Part shown: piece by piece, positions 1 through 12,604 of the stretch | How positions within the stretch are numbered: position 1 is the first letter of the stretch | How the letters are laid out: the number at the start of each line of letters is the position of its first letter | Assembly: GCF_031143425.1 (NCBI RefSeq) | Contig: NC_090444.1 | Coordinates: 1,311,253,324-1,311,317,323 of the forward strand | Source: Pleurodeles waltl | Taxonomy: Eukaryota > Chordata > Amphibia > Caudata > Salamandridae | Direction of reading: 5' to 3' | Length of the DNA stretch: 64,000 bases | Notes under the pieces: model-generated | What the model was told of the DNA's origin: nothing | Database searches by the model: none | Seen by the model: only the letters and a program-made list of their open reading frames with translations | Program-made: the position numbers and the translations under genes

Positions 1-2130
1 AGCCTGATCCTCGATGCTCTAATAGATTGCCCCTCATAACAGCAACTACTATGGTTGTAGTTAAAAATAGTATCCAAGTTATGCTACCAGTAGGTGCAGA
101 CATCAACCCAGTTGTTGTCCAAAATACAATGGGAAAAATATCAGACAAGCCACTAAGTATGGAGTCTCCAAAGTCACACTCTCCCCTGACCTCTCTAGTT
201 GGAAAAGACAGCTTTGTACCAGTCAGATAGGGTTTGGGATCACTTAACCTGAACCTTTCTTAATTTGACAATCTCAACATTAGCAAAGTTGATCCTGATA
301 TGGAGAGTATAACATTGAACAATCTAAACCTTTTGGATGGCAACCCTCCAAAGAATGCCAGGAACGAAGAGGGAAATTATGAAAATGGCCATATAAATGG
401 TCATACAAATGGACAAGACCAGACCAAGACCAAGCGAAGATCGAAAATGATCTTCCCTTAGATCAACCCATACTTACTAGCATGAAGATTATGTGCGCAA
501 CAGTGGACTCAATTGCAAACATGCTCATGGTCCAATCCCTCAAACTTGACAGTCAATTAGAACTGACTAGGCAATTTACGGCCTCAATAGTGACAATAGG
601 CCATAGAGTGGCCCTCGTAGAGGGCGCTGTAAGGGAAAATGTAAGATTACAATCCACAGCAGAATATGAAGATAGCCAAAAGTGTGCCCCCTTTTGGAGA
701 AATTACTGGAAGTCTCGAAGGTCATCAATGATATAATTCAGGACTGTTGATCCAGCCTTAAAAATCTCTCAAAGTCTGATCCCGAGGCTAAAGAAAATGC
801 TCCCTGAAATTCAGTGACCAACTCTGTGCCACCCTATTTGGGACTTCTATACCTTTCAGAATCCTGCAGCTGCACTGGTGACACAATATAGGAGCTAAGT
901 GTGACCCTTATGCCTTCAATTGAAGCATCTTGCGTCTATGGAACGAAGGCTCAGAGGAAAAAGAGCAAACTAAAAGGGAAAGCCAAAATCACTGGGAAAA
1001 CAACCACAGGGAGCAAAAAGAGCACTGAAAAAAAGACAAAAAAACTCCGTGTTGCAGCAAAAGACAGCAGGGCAACATCAAAACATGTTGCAACTCAGAA
1101 ACGATCAAGTAGCTCGCCAGCAGAATGTAGGCTAAAATACCCCAGACGGCAGTCTAGGGAAGATTGCTGAAATGAACAGCGACTTTCTAAATCAAGACCC
1201 AGGCGTGCTGTGTGGCAAAACTAGCAGTCTCCACTCTCATATACACTGAGTACCCACAGGATTCAGGGTAAGTCTATATTAAAAATTAGATACCACAAAC
1301 TGGGACAAGGTGGTAACGAACCAGACAATCTCTCGGGCAAGAGAGGAATCGCTGGATAGAAAGGATAAACTGTCTCCAAAGACATCAAACATAACGTAAC
1401 AACATACTAGAAATACCCACACCCAAGATAAAAGTGCCACTAAAATAAGACACTCAGCACAAATACATCATTTGAAATGGTATCCAGCAACAGAAATGTG
1501 ATCCCAGCACTGATTGCATACCTCCATACCAAGTTAAAATCTAGGACACCTATGTGCACTGTACTGGAAGATATAGAGCAAAGTATAAGAACAGTCATTC
1601 GGGAACGATGAAAAAAGGCTTGCGTCTCTGCCTGCCTCCCCCCTATTCCCGCAAAATACCATCACAGCCATGATTGGCCAGATGATCAGTGTACTGTTGA
1701 ATTATAGTGTTCGGCCATCACTACAACGACCTACATTAGACACTACAGGTAAACCACAAGAGGAACTCAGGTCTCAAAGCAGACAGGACGAAAAATCGCT
1801 GTAAGGGCACTGACGATCTGTGAGGTAAAAATGAAGAGCAGGCAGCTACAATTATATTCACTCCAGAGTACACTTCAAAAGGGAGCCAGGATATCCTTAA
1901 TAAGAGTAATATTCTATGCCTCATCAACCTTCTGCCCGGCCTGTACAATGTAAAAACCAATGACTTGATGTCAGTTACATTCATACAATGGAAAGGGCCA
2001 AGCAATGGAGAATCTTCAGAAACAGTCCGGGCCTTCCTGAGGATAGCCAAGTCATGAGGTATTACTATAGACTCCGCGAAAAAGGAATTGTATCCCCCTA
2101 TATCCCTCAAAAAAGCATGGTTACAGTATT
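1..2130 (+). pseudogene. LINE ORF1 relic
   Basis: Broken first ORF of the LINE. Pieces seen are a leucine-rich, possibly coiled-coil stretch at 482-736 and a very basic stretch (many Lys-Lys and Lys-Ser) at 940-1110. Around 1930-2070, plus-strand frames resemble an RRM-like nucleic-acid binding segment. Such proteins coat the LINE RNA and act as chaperones during target-primed reverse transcription. Multiple stops and frameshifts make it inactive. Boundaries are approximate, and the 5' end may lie before the window. Confidence 0.5.
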
Positions 2131-2353
2131 TGCAAAGTAAGTACGAGCCTAACTACAACTCTGGTTTGGCACTGCAGGTTGCAATTAGTTCTTATCAACA
2201 GCTCCCTAAATGGTCCAATTTGAGGAATTTGAGGTTTTAAATATCTAGTAACACCCCATGGAATAATCCTCGTCTAGTTTTCCAGCCGCAATCCAAAAGT
2301 CATTGGTAGACCAACAATTGAGAAGCCTGTAACATAAACCGAAGTCTATTGCC

Positions 2354-5300
2354 ATGGAAGTCAAACCAAGATTGCCTTTAAAAATTTTAAACTGGAACAT
2401 AGCAGGCTTGAAGCCCAAATTGGAGGACAAGGACTGGCTAGATTTCATCACGCAACAAGATGTTAGATGCTTTCAGGAAACATGGACTATTAACACAATT
2501 GACTTAGATGGTTATGCTACATTCCACCTACCAGCATTCAAATGGCAAAAAGGCAGGCCAGCAGGGGGTCTGACCATCTGGATCAGAACATTGTTATTTG
2601 AAAACTCTGAGGTAACTCATGCCATATTGAATAATAATATCCACACTATTACAGTAAGAAATGAGACCTGGGCATTTGAAATTATGAACGTATACTTTCC
2701 ACCAGGAGGTTGGGTCCAAATCAACCATGTGCAAGGCTGCTCGAAGAGCACCTTTTGAGGAGAAGATCCAGAGAACAGTTGAAACTATCAACTGAAACTG
2801 TAGTGGGGCAATCTATCCAACTGTGTAAGAATTTCCTACTAATATGCTGCAATTGCAATACTAACCCACATCCCATAATGGGGAATGAGTCAATAACTGA
2901 AGAAGACAGTGTCTGGAATGTCCCACACCCTCCTATGGAGCGATGATGAAGCACAAATAAAGGCATACTAATCTTTGAAGCTTTAATAGAAGGCAGAATC
3001 TGCACTCTAAATGGAAGAACCACATCAGACAAATTATTGGAATCTACATTTCAAGTTTGAAATAGGCAAAGCATAATAGACTATATTGCAATAAATATCA
3101 AAGCGTGGCATTACATTATAGACATAAATGTTTTGGATAGGATAGAAAGTGACCAGGATCCAATTCTAATGGAGATGGCCCATCCCAATACATGCTCCCC
3201 AATACCCGCTCTCTCCAACAAAGGACATCATTCAACAATTGCCCGAGGCCAAATAGGAAAAACATTTTATGGGTGATCCACACATCTAAATCTCTAACCA
3301 AAACTGGATGGCATTATATACCATGATCTTAGTTCTACCTGGGAATGAGGCACCCCAGCTGTTGAAAAAGTTCAATAAACTGCTAGCACAAACATCAATG
3401 GAAAGAAATAAGAATACCAGCAAGTCCTCTAAAAACCCACCACTTGACAATCAGGGTTGGTTTGATGAGGAATGCCTGAAGCTGAAAAAGGTACTGACAC
3501 AGGCTCTAAAGAATCGGCATCTGAGTAATATTACCAAACAACTATTTACTGACTGGAGGCAGCAATACAAAAGACTGTTAAGGCATAAAAAGAAGCTCCA
3601 TCCGCACAAGGTTTGTGGAAACCTTCTAGGTGCACTTTCCTCAAGAAGTTCGAACACAGTTTGGGAATAATCAGGTGGGGCTGTGAAGGTCCTCAAAAAA
3701 AACTTTGAATTGAATATTAGCCCATAACTCTGGGTCGACCATTTTACTACTTTGTACCAAGGAGAAGGCAACACTGTACTGAAAGGTTCCAACAATTCAC
3801 CAGGTCAATACCAAGTGCTGAAGTGGGGAAACTACAACTCAAGTGAGATAATATTACCAAAGAAGAACTGTGCAATTATGGCCCAGCAGCACAAGGTGAT
3901 GTGTATGAAACAGCTGATCAGTTAATTACTATCAAGATAGCCCACCCAATGCTCCCTCCTAAAGCCCATGGCATGCCTTGCTCCATGATGCTATGACAGG
4001 AATTTAGTAAAAAGGAAGTCACCCAAGCCATCCTCTCCCAAAACCACATAAGGCAGCAAGCCCAGATAGAATAACATCAGATGTCTGTCACAACCATTTA
4101 GCACTATGGCCACCAATATTAACACATTTCTATAATAGCATTTGGTCGTCCGAAGAAATCCCTTCATCATGGAAAAAATCAATAATTCTTCCCATACATA
4201 AAAAAGGATCTACGGATATGGTATGCAATTACAGGCCAATCTCATTGCCTGATAGTGTGGGAAAAGTCTTTGCTAAATTAATACAATCTCGCCTAGACCA
4301 GGAGATAGAAGAAGGAGACCTAATATCACCATTCCAAGCTAGGGCATTATAGACAAACTTTTTAAGATGAACTCAATCTGTTCTAAATATGTCTAACAAA
4401 TTATCCGTTGTATCTAGTATTTGTTGATCTCCAAACAGCTTTTGACAGTGTTGATCATCCTGCAGTATGGCAAATCCTGATGGAAATGGGTATTTGAGAA
4501 AAGATCTTGAAGTTAATAATCTCACTACCCACTGGCAACGCTACGAGGGTCAGATGCAGTGTGAGAAATGACTATATGCCAGAGATTACGATCCAACGAG
4601 GTGTCAAACAAGGGTGCGTTCTCGCACCAACCCTCTTTAATTGCAATATAAATGAAGTTGTGCAAATCCTGAATGATCTAAACCTCGATGTGCTGAAACT
4701 ATCCAGCAAGAGCACAGCAATATTGCTCTTTGCAGACGATGCAGTGCTATTGGCAAGAACAGAGATGTTGATGCATCACCTACTGGAAGGCTTTGAGTGC
4801 TTTTCTCTACCAGACAATTGATGATTAATGCTGGGAAAACAAAGTTTATGATTCTTAACCAGAAACAGAAGCTGCAAGCCACCTTTAAAGTCAACAATAG
4901 GCCTTTGGACCAAGTAACTACTTATAATTACTTGGGGAGCTGTGTGGATGGAAAACTAGCTTGGACCTCGCATGTATACAAAAGTAACATCTTCCTGGCA
5001 CAGCAAGCTGATGCCGTGCTAAGATTTGCAAAATCTACTGTGAACCCCTCTGTGAGATTGGTATTGCTGGCCTACAAAATTAAAGCAAGGGTGGCTGCGT
5101 TGTACGGCGCTGAGATCTGGGGATTTAAAAAGATCCTGGCAATGCAAATAACTGAAAATAATTTCATAAGACCATTTCTACACTTGGGCCGTGGCACAGC
5201 AATGGATGCCATAAGAATATATCTGCACATAGGAAAAATCAAAGGGTACATTGCATTGGCGCTGATAAAATATTGGCCTCGCATCTGGTCCAAGGAGGAA

Positions 5301-5909
5301 CTATGTCATGCAGAGCCGCATTAGCAGATCTTTTGAAACTACAAAATTATCAAATGTTGCCATGGTTTACCCATGTGTCAAATGCTCTGGTTGCCATTGG
5401 CCTAGAAGCACTTTGGCTCCATCCTGAAAAAATCACGAAAGCCGGCTTATCTGTGGTCACAAAGGCATATTGGGATTATACAATGATTTTCAAACAACCT
5501 GGTCCCTTGCTAAAACATTACTTGTCATTTAATCATTTATCACATTGATAATATCTACCCAGCAGAAAGAAGATCTCTTTATTAAACATTTTGAATGGGT
5601 ACATTACCGGTGGCCTCAGTGACTAATATGTGGTCTCTAGATCCTCTGGGGGGGTTCTGACTGCTGCCCATGTGCATCGGGTGGCCAAGAGACGCTAGCT
5701 CATTTCCTCCTGCTATGCCTCTTTACCCTCCATCTCCACAAGCTGTATTTACCGCCTCTCTTCATGGAGCTAGGAAATGCCAGGAGGCTGAAGCTTTGTT
5801 TATGCAATCTGATGATAAAGACATTGAGATGACTGTTTCTGCATACATTTTAGAGGCATGGAAATTAAGAGTATATATACATCAGAGGACTCTAGCGGTA
5901 ACACAATAA
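2354..5909 (+). pseudogene. LINE ORF2 relic (endonuclease and reverse transcriptase)
   Basis: Degenerate second ORF, the enzyme that nicks DNA and copies the LINE RNA. The APE endonuclease N-terminus at 2363-2700 carries the LNWNIAGLKPK and QETW signatures. A linker follows at 3300-3670. The reverse transcriptase runs from about 4190 to 4820: the NYRPISLP block near 4228, AFDSVDH near 4440, QGCVLAPTLF near 4610 and catalytic FADD at 4729-4740. The thumb and C-terminal region continues to about 5900, with YNYLGSCVDGKLAW near 4925. At least six frame changes or stops interrupt it, so it cannot make a whole protein. Its best relatives in this window are the two minus-strand LINEs. Confidence 0.85.
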
Positions 5910-6615
5910 TTGTCATGACATAATATGAGCAGTGTAGTGGTGTCTCCGGAGCTGGCCATACCATCTGGTCAAGCGTTGTGGGAAGTAGTGCTCTAAAACA
6001 GTTTTACTATTGATTTTGGTCTTAACGGTGCTATCGGAGCTCTTAAGTTAAGAAGTAACTATTGTTAGTATGGTAGAATCTGTATTGAATGGGGAAGGTG
6101 CTTTAGGCTCGTAGCATCCTGGGAGCTTCTTTCATATAGGTCCCTTTTGGATTAGTCTTAGGACTGTTATGTCATGCATCTAAAGTTAGTATAACCTAGA
6201 CAATATTTATATACAACCATTTTGAAAATTCACAATAATGACCTAAGAAATATTAAATTTGCTATGAGCTGATCTGAGCACCATGTGAAAAGGTAACTGA
6301 ATGAATTAGACGATAAAGAGTTTCTTATGAATTTCTGTTTAGTGTTGTCATGCTTTTCTAGCTACATTTTTGTAAGATTTGCACATAATTATTTGGGAAA
6401 TATTGAATACTGTTTTTTTAAATTTCCTTTTAAATTTGTCATGGGCCGATCCGAACACTATGTGAAGTTCCAACCAAATGAATTGCCGTTAAAGAAGTTA
6501 TATAGGGCTATTGACAAAAATGCTCCACTATCAATTTGAGGCTACTTTTATGCATTTTTGATGTGACATTTGAATTGTAAATTATTCAAATGTTATGGCC
6601 GGCTAGGCTGAATCA

Positions 6616-6646
6616 ATAAAGATTTGATTTGATTTCATTTGATTTG
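6616..6646 (+). repeat. LINE 3' tail, TTTGA-type pentamer repeat
   Basis: AATAAA is followed directly by about five pentamer units of TTTGA type and then an abrupt junction at 6647. This is the 3' end of the first LINE. A short-repeat tail instead of poly(A) is usual for several non-L1 LINE clades. Confidence 0.75.
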
Positions 6647-8091
6647 AGGTGCCTGCAGATGCAGTGGAGTGACTCCTTCACTCCAAGGGAGATTCCTTTT
6701 TGCTTCTTTGGTGCAGCTGAAGTCTTGCTGACCCCAGAGGAAATGTTGCAAGTTGCTGACAGGAGCTGCGGAAACAATGTTGCAAGGGGAGGTCGTCTCG
6801 GTGTTGCAGTCTTGTTCAGTTCCTGTAAAGTCCAGCAGAGGTTCCAGTGGCCAGGAACAGAAGAGGTCATTGCAGAGAAGGTCTGGGGGAATCTTGCATG
6901 CCGAATCTGGGGACCCACCTGCAAGGGAGTCCCTAAATAGCCCAAAAAGGGACTTGGTCACTCTGTAAGGTGACCACCTATCAGAGGGGATCACTGACAT
7001 AATCTGCTAACCTGACCAATCAGATGTTCCCAGGAGGCCTCTGCACATTTTGTTTTCAAGATGGCAGAATCAACTGGCCATCTAGAGGAGCTCTGGGCAA
7101 CACCCCTGAGGTGGTGATGGGCAGGAGAGTGGTAACTCCCCTTTCCTTGGTACAGTTTTGTGCCAGAGCAGGGACCAGGGGTCCCTGGACTTGTGCAAAT
7201 CGGATTATGCAAGAAGGCCACTAAATGTACCCTTCCCCCGCCCTGTAGCACCTATTTCCAAAGGAGAAGAGGTTGTACTCCTCTTCCACACAAACTCCTT
7301 TGTTCTGTCTTCCCCTGCTTGAGCTGGTCAAGCAGCAGGAGAAAAGAATCCTTTCTGAGGGGCTGCAGCAGCATGGGCTGCTCACAGACCCCTGAAGACT
7401 GGTAGGAGCGATAATGGGAGGTCCTCTAAGGAGCCTCCAGATTGCATGGAATTATGCCACCAACACTGGCATCAGTATTGGGGTATGATTCTGACATGTT
7501 TGATACCAAACATGCCTAGGTTTGGAGTTACCATTATGTAGCTTGACCATAGGTAGTGGCCTATGGCCAGAACATGGCTAAAATGGCTTCCCTACACTTA
7601 TGAAGTCCAGAGAATTGGAACTGGAGTTTGTTGGGGCACCTCTGCTCCTGCATGGGTGCTCACACACACACACAGGGGCCTGCACCCTGCCCTTTGGGCT
7701 GGAAGGGACTACCATAGATGTGACCTACAGTGACCTGGTGTAATGACCAGTAGGGAAATGGTGCATGCACCTTTTTCACGCGGGCTGCAAATGGCAGGCC
7801 TGCAGACACAGTTTTCATGGGGTCCCATGGGTGGCATAATACATGCTGCAGCCCATGGGGGGCCCCGGGTATACTGATGCCCTGGGTGCCTAGGTACCAT
7901 ATACTAGGGATTTACAGGTGATACACCAGTATGCCAATTGTGGGGTGTAAGGGTACCAAGGCAACCAGATTTAGAGGAGAGAGCACAATCACTGGGGTCC
8001 TGATTAGCAGGATGTCAGTGAAACAGCCTAAGCACATTAACAACAGACAAAAAGTGAGGGTAGCCATGACAGAAAGAGGGACTTTCCTACA
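6647..8091 (-). mobile_element. Reverse fragment of the LTR-like element S
   Basis: The reverse complement matches the first ~1.4 kb of the element at 27023-29329, including the stretch with GCAACATTGTTTCC (here near 6770-6785, there near 28291). Its minus-strand 5' end is TGTAGGAAAGT at 8091-8081, which helps define the family terminus. The other end stops at the LINE tail at 6647. The LINE may therefore have inserted into this copy, with the remainder lying left of the window. No coding potential is convincing; the open frames in it are GC-biased accidents. Confidence 0.75.
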
Positions 8092-8164
8092 GTCACCTTT
8101 ACTGAAAGATGTCATCAGTACTGTCATGAATTATGTCATGAATGATGTCATTAGAAATGAGTAG

Positions 8165-9500
8165 CTAATCGTAGGCTTTGCTGCAAAAAAGGCAAAGACT
8201 TTTTCGCTTTTTTTAGCTTACCATGGAAGGCACTGTGCTTATCCTTTGCCTAAAAGCTCTACTAGAAAAACAATCATTTGAAGTGGGCACACTTAGGACC
8301 GGATTTAGGTCTTGGCTGAGGGAATACTACATCACAAACATGACGGATATCCAGCCTGCCATATTATGATTCCCATAGGAGATAAGGGGATCGTAATATG
8401 ATTGATGTTATGTCCATCACATTTGTAACAGAGTATTTTTTTTCCTCCACCAAGACCTCAATCAGGCCCTGAGAGTGTAATTAGTGATGTAAATGCGCTC
8501 CAAGACCAGCTGTCCACCTAAACTTGGGAACTACCCAGAGTGCCTATCATTGTTTGCTTAATTTATGCAGCACTCTAAGCTTGAGTGTTTGATTTAGACC
8601 ACTACTGGGTGTTTTTTAGTGGTGTCCAGACAAATGTATACTTCTCTTATAAACTCTAATGAGAGAGAAACTCATGTGTCAGGAGATGATCTTATGCACT
8701 CCAGGTTGTCTTAGATAGTGTTTTATCAATCCTAAACTGTAATACTGTGGTGGGGGGGTTAAAGGATTTTGTTAATTTTTCTGCTTGGTGTGGATAGCAC
8801 TGACTAATCCTATGATTAAAAACTGTCCTGACACAATGACAAATGACTTTGTCACTTTTGAAGTTCATCTTGGATAGCTTTGTCATAACCCTATGCTTAA
8901 AAACTCTGCTAGGAAAACAGCCAGTTAAGGTGGACATATTTAAAGGTTTGCTGGTTTTGTAAATGCACTCAAACAAAAGCAGCACTCCACCGAAACTTGG
9001 CAGCCACTCAGAACTCCTAGTTTTGCTTTCCATAATTTATGTGCCACTCTAAACTTGTAAGTGTTTGTTTTTGACCTTTACTCAGTGCCCTCTTGTGTCA
9101 AGACAAAGCTATACTTCACTGGCAAGCTTTTAGGAGAGGGTAACGTCATGAGTTGTGTTTATTGATTCCAGGTTGGCTTGGATAGCATTTTTACTAATCC
9201 AAAGCTCTAATACTGCGCCTGGAATGGTAAAAGTCTTTGACATTTTTCTGCTCTGCATGGATAGCACTGACTAATCCTTTTCCTAAGGCTTTGCTGCAAA
9301 AATGACAAAAGGTTTTGCAGCTTTTCTAGCTTGGTGTGAATAGCACTGTGCTAATCCTATGCTTAAAAACTGCGAGAAAAAATACATTTGAGGTGGGCAG
9401 ACTTTGAGTGTTGCTGAAGGTGTAGATGTGTTTTAAGTAAAACAGCTGTCCACCTTAACTTGGGTACCAAGAAGCCCTAGCCTTGTTCAAGGCAAAAAGT
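8165..9500. repeat. Tandem repeat, ~0.47 kb unit, about 3 copies
   Basis: Three diverged units share landmarks: TGGATAGCACTGACTAATCC (near 8792 and 9250), a CTATGCTTAAAAACT block (near 8891 and 9358), a GCAGCACTCCACC / GCTGTCCACCT block (near 8508, 8980 and 9438) and AAACTTGG. The first unit is lengthened by a MITE insertion at 8296-8469. No gene is seen. Confidence 0.75.
8296..8469. mobile_element. Palindromic MITE, 174 bp
   Basis: The whole segment folds on itself. The left arm begins GGACCGGATTTAGGTCTTGG and the right arm, read in reverse complement, begins GGGCCTGATTGAGGTCTTGG; the arms meet near 8380. Flanks are TTA on the left and TGA on the right, which fits a mutated 3-bp Harbinger-type duplication. 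It interrupts one unit of the surrounding tandem repeat. Non-coding. Confidence 0.75.
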
Positions 9501-9689
9501 ACTATTTTTGGCCCCATGGGAGGATGACCCCAGAGCAGATGGATCCCTCTGGAACCCTCCCACCAGGCTTCTGAGGGTAGGGTATCCCTACCCTTCCCCC
9601 TATTGCTTTGTTGTATTATTTTTGACGGACAGGGGCTGAGTCCTTGAGTCTTTAAATGGCTGTCACAAAGTCTTTATTGATGTTGTGGC
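9501..9689. other. Unassigned short spacer
   Basis: No gene, tandem repeat or terminal repeat recognised between the tandem array and the family C repeat. Confidence 0.4.
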
Positions 9690-9978
9690 AACCAATCAGA
9701 TCTACTATATCTTGGTCCAGAAAACTAGCTTTTTGTGATTTGGTGTAAATCCATTAAGTAGTTTTTGAGAAACTAAGGTTAAAATATATTTGTATATATG
9801 AATGGTTGGGTATGCAAAAGTGTGGTGAGAGTCCTGTGGCCATGCAAATTCAAAAATGGTGCCATCAAATTGGTTTAGGGGGCTCTTTTCTCTGTCATCC
9901 ATCATGCTCCTGCGCTCGTCCTCTGATTGTCTAGCCACAACATGAAGAAGATCGTTGTGGCTGCCATTTCAGGACAAA
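9690..9978 (+). repeat. Dispersed repeat family C, partial copy
   Basis: Contains the family's marker TGATTTGGTGTAAATC (near 9737) followed by AGTAGTTTTTGAGA. Related copies lie at about 40450-40900 (reverse), 55040-55560 and 57850-58300. The block then runs into the Harbinger A terminus. Non-coding. Confidence 0.65.
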
Positions 9979-10152
9979 GGGCCTAATTGCGAGTTTGGCG
10001 GTCTGTAGACAGCCATGGTGACATTTGTGGTCTGACCCTCCCGTAAGGTTGGTGGTCAGACCGCCGTATTATGAGTCATATGGGCCTATGGAGCAAAAAC
10101 CTCTGCGGTACCTCCGGCACTGCCAGGCAGCACAGAAAACCCCACTCACAAG

Positions 10153-10156
10153 GCAG
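10153..10156. repeat. Target-site duplication GCAG, 5' side of ERV
   Basis: GCAG abuts the 5' LTR (which begins TGAGAG). The same GCAG follows the 3' LTR at 21963-21966. A 4-bp duplication is typical of gammaretrovirus-like integrases. Confidence 0.75.
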
Positions 10157-10757
10157 TGAGAGAGCGTAGTATAAATATCATATATTATAGACGTGAACCA
10201 CTTACATTTGGCAAAGCAATATTAATGAATAATAATTGAAATGCATTAATAAACGTGAAGATTTACTCATTTATGAACACTAATGTTGAATAATAATAAT
10301 AATAATAAGATATATGCATTATTACAATCAAAACTGTATTCATTAAAACGTGTATGTCTTAAGTTAGCATGAGTTGCGAACTAGCCGTGTAACTCTCATT
10401 TAAAGCTTATTTTCCTGCTTTTTCTGTGTGCGGACTCGCAAATGACTATGACCCAGCTATTGTTCTTTCTGTATTAATTTGAAACACGAAGAAATCTTCC
10501 CATCCCAGCTAGCAGTTTTAGTATAAAAGATATGTGCTTCGAAACAGTAATGGACACTCTCAAGGACGATGAGACGAGGGGAAAAGAACTCCTGACCCGA
10601 GACGTGTGCCAAGATGGTGAAGTAACCCCGGGCGTACCACCTACGAAAAATGCTGATTATGAAGACCAATTAGAAGACAATTCAATATCAAGAAATAACA
10701 AATGCATTACTTAATGAATAATTTGATTGGTTACCAATGATGGGGTGTAGTTAATAA

Positions 10758-10802
10758 CCAATAGAATTTTAGGGGAATGTATTATGGGAAAAGGGATAAA
10801 AA
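10758..10802 (+). promoter_or_regulatory. Candidate LTR core promoter (CCAAT and TATA-like)
   Basis: CCAAT lies at 10758-10762 and GATAAAAA at 10795-10802, a promoter-like spacing about 640 bases upstream of the polyadenylation signal. The same arrangement lies in the 3' LTR near 21089-21133. Assignment rests on motif and position only. Confidence 0.45.
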
Positions 10803-11431
10803 CTCATGACACAAGAGACGAAGTTCAGTTAGGAAGGGATGACATCAATTGCATCCAGAAACTCTGTCACTCTATTTGGTGATTTGAGACTTAGACAAAA
10901 TTATCATAGCTCATAACCCGCCCTATTATACTTTCCTCCATACGAGGAGAGTGTCCCTTGATTCCATTTAGATAGATTGACGGTGAACCATCTGATGTCC
11001 TGAAGACGAAGACTGATCTTGAATGCTGACTTAACTCGAGGAGAGTGATTATAAATGCTAACAGAATCTATATGCCTTTCTTTCTAGGTACCAACTGCTG
11101 TATGTTTAATTAGGATTAGGTATCTTAGTTATATGTTTTCCAAATTGATGTTCTAAATTGTTTTGCATGAAGCCCAACATGCTAATGCTAATCTGAGGTT
11201 AGATGAGGTGTTCATTTGACGGACGGAACTGACGTGACTGACATGTAGCTATGCTGAACTGATATTCTGATGTTTATCATGCACTATGGTCTATTCTCTT
11301 CTAACATATCTATTCTATGATTCTGATCATCACATTGTGAAAGTTCATCATGATTGCCACTTTGTGATTATGCTTTTATGCTTCTTGGTTTTAAGAATAA
11401 TCCGTTTATTATTAGATTGTAATCAATAGGG

Positions 11432-11437
11432 AATAAA
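11432..11437 (+). promoter_or_regulatory. LTR polyadenylation signal AATAAA
   Basis: AATAAA about 200 bases before the LTR end. The counterpart in the 3' LTR is at 21757-21762, where it would act on the proviral transcript. Confidence 0.55.
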
Positions 11438-11641
11438 TTCACAAATTCTTCTTCTGAGGTGTGGTTATTTGAGTCAGAAAACAAATGAATGCGTCGAAGA
11501 TTCTTTAATGGTTTTTGTGAAATATATGTTGATGGTTGGTAATTTCGTCTTACGGAGACTCACCACTGGGTCAAAAGGTTCATTGACCTAAAACGAGTCC
11601 TGATGTGTATAAATTAACATAGACGGACGCGTTAGCAGTTC

Positions 11642-11659
11642 TGGTAGCAGAGGACGGTT
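11642..11659 (+). other. Candidate retroviral primer binding site
   Basis: TGGTAGCAGAGGACGGTT starts four bases after the 5' LTR. Position and the leading TGG fit a site complementary to a tRNA 3' end. I could not match it confidently to any particular tRNA. Confidence 0.4.
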
Positions 11660-12604
11660 TGGCCCTTGGGGGCCCTAGGACGGAGTTTTCATTGTTAATT
11701 TTGTCTTCTGTGATAATGAAATTTGGCAAAACAATGAGTGGCTAGTTTCACCATGGGCTTTCCTGGGATCTCAGAGCCTGCCTAAGATGAGTTGGGAATG
11801 TTCTCGGTGCCATAGTATGTGTGGTTAGGGTCTTTGCGCTTGCTCAAAGCTTATGCCTCTTGCAGGAGATTGTGAAGATTTGTGTGTATTTAGGCCAAAA
11901 TAAGTGTTGTTTAGCAGGAGTGGGCGTACTCCACAGTATGAGAGTAGGGAAGTCGGCGTACTTCATGTGAATGCAGCGCTTATTGTTCAAAATTATCCAC
12001 GTGGTTGGTAAAGGTACAGGCCTGTTGAGGTCTAAGACTCCGGAGTAGGATGAAAAATATGGTTTATGTTGTAATCTGTGCAATTTAATAGGTCAATCGG
12101 GTGTGGTTGACAAGTCAAGTTTGAGTCACAACGTATGTGTGAAACCTTCGATGGAGATTTGACAAGTTCTAAAGTGCACTAGAAGGAGTCATTGACAAGT
12201 CGAGAGTAGGATTTGCGGGTCGAATTCTGCTTGCGTATGAGGGAACTGAGAAGGAGAGAGTAGCGGCCGAGGCTTCAAGTGAAATCTCTGTAAAGTTCTG
12301 AAGCGAATGTGCTACCCTTCCTGTAGTAAATTGGCAGATTTGTATTGTCATTTAAGGTGTCTGCAATAAATCGCATTAGTTTATATGAGTTATGAGAAGT
12401 TAGTGAGGTGTGGACAAGCCGCAAGACTTTGTCAGCTGCAGTGTGTATGAGTGTGACGTCAGTGGTGCCGCGCTGGGATAGGTCAGATGTTGAGAGGGTT
12501 CGCGCACGGATTGGCTGCCGTTCGTGAGAGGCAATAGGGTGAGCAAAGGGCAGGTGAAGAGTGTCCTGGGAACTAAGCCGTTTCCTGATTAAATCTAAAA
12601 TAAA
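11660..12604 (+). other. ERV leader between primer site and gag
   Basis: About 0.95 kb, long for a leader, with no convincing coding frame. It would hold the packaging signal and splice donor; no specific site could be named. Confidence 0.45.

Larger units (their letters stand above)
1..6646 (+). mobile_element. Old APE-type LINE, 5' end off the window
   Basis: Non-LTR retrotransposon relic. In order I can see a lysine-rich ORF1 relic, an APE-type endonuclease, a reverse transcriptase with FADD at 4729-4740, a C-terminal region, an AT-rich 3' UTR and an AATAAA-type signal followed by a TTTGA-repeat tail. All reading frames are broken by stops and frameshifts. The same architecture and related proteins recur at 42908-48226 and 61288-63741, so this is one LINE superfamily. 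The clade is not settled from sequence alone. An I-superfamily or CR1/Jockey-type element is likely, since there is an APE endonuclease, two ORFs and a microsatellite-like tail rather than poly(A). Confidence 0.85.
10157..11637 (+). repeat. ERV 5' LTR
   Basis: Begins TGAGAGAGCGTAG and ends GCGTTAGCA. It matches the 3' LTR (20486-21962) almost base for base. By eye there are roughly 15-20 differences, including a 6-bp GATTAG-type indel near 11115, so divergence is of the order of 1-1.5%. It contains an AAT-triplet run near 10291, CCAAT and TATA-like boxes, AATAAA, and a 60-codon open frame (10532-10714) that the other LTR shares. Confidence 0.93.

Noticed and set aside
11642..11663. tRNA gene fragment at the retroviral leader (resembles a D-arm)
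   Set aside because: Similarity is to the sense strand of a tRNA interior, too short, and its position is better explained as a primer binding site.
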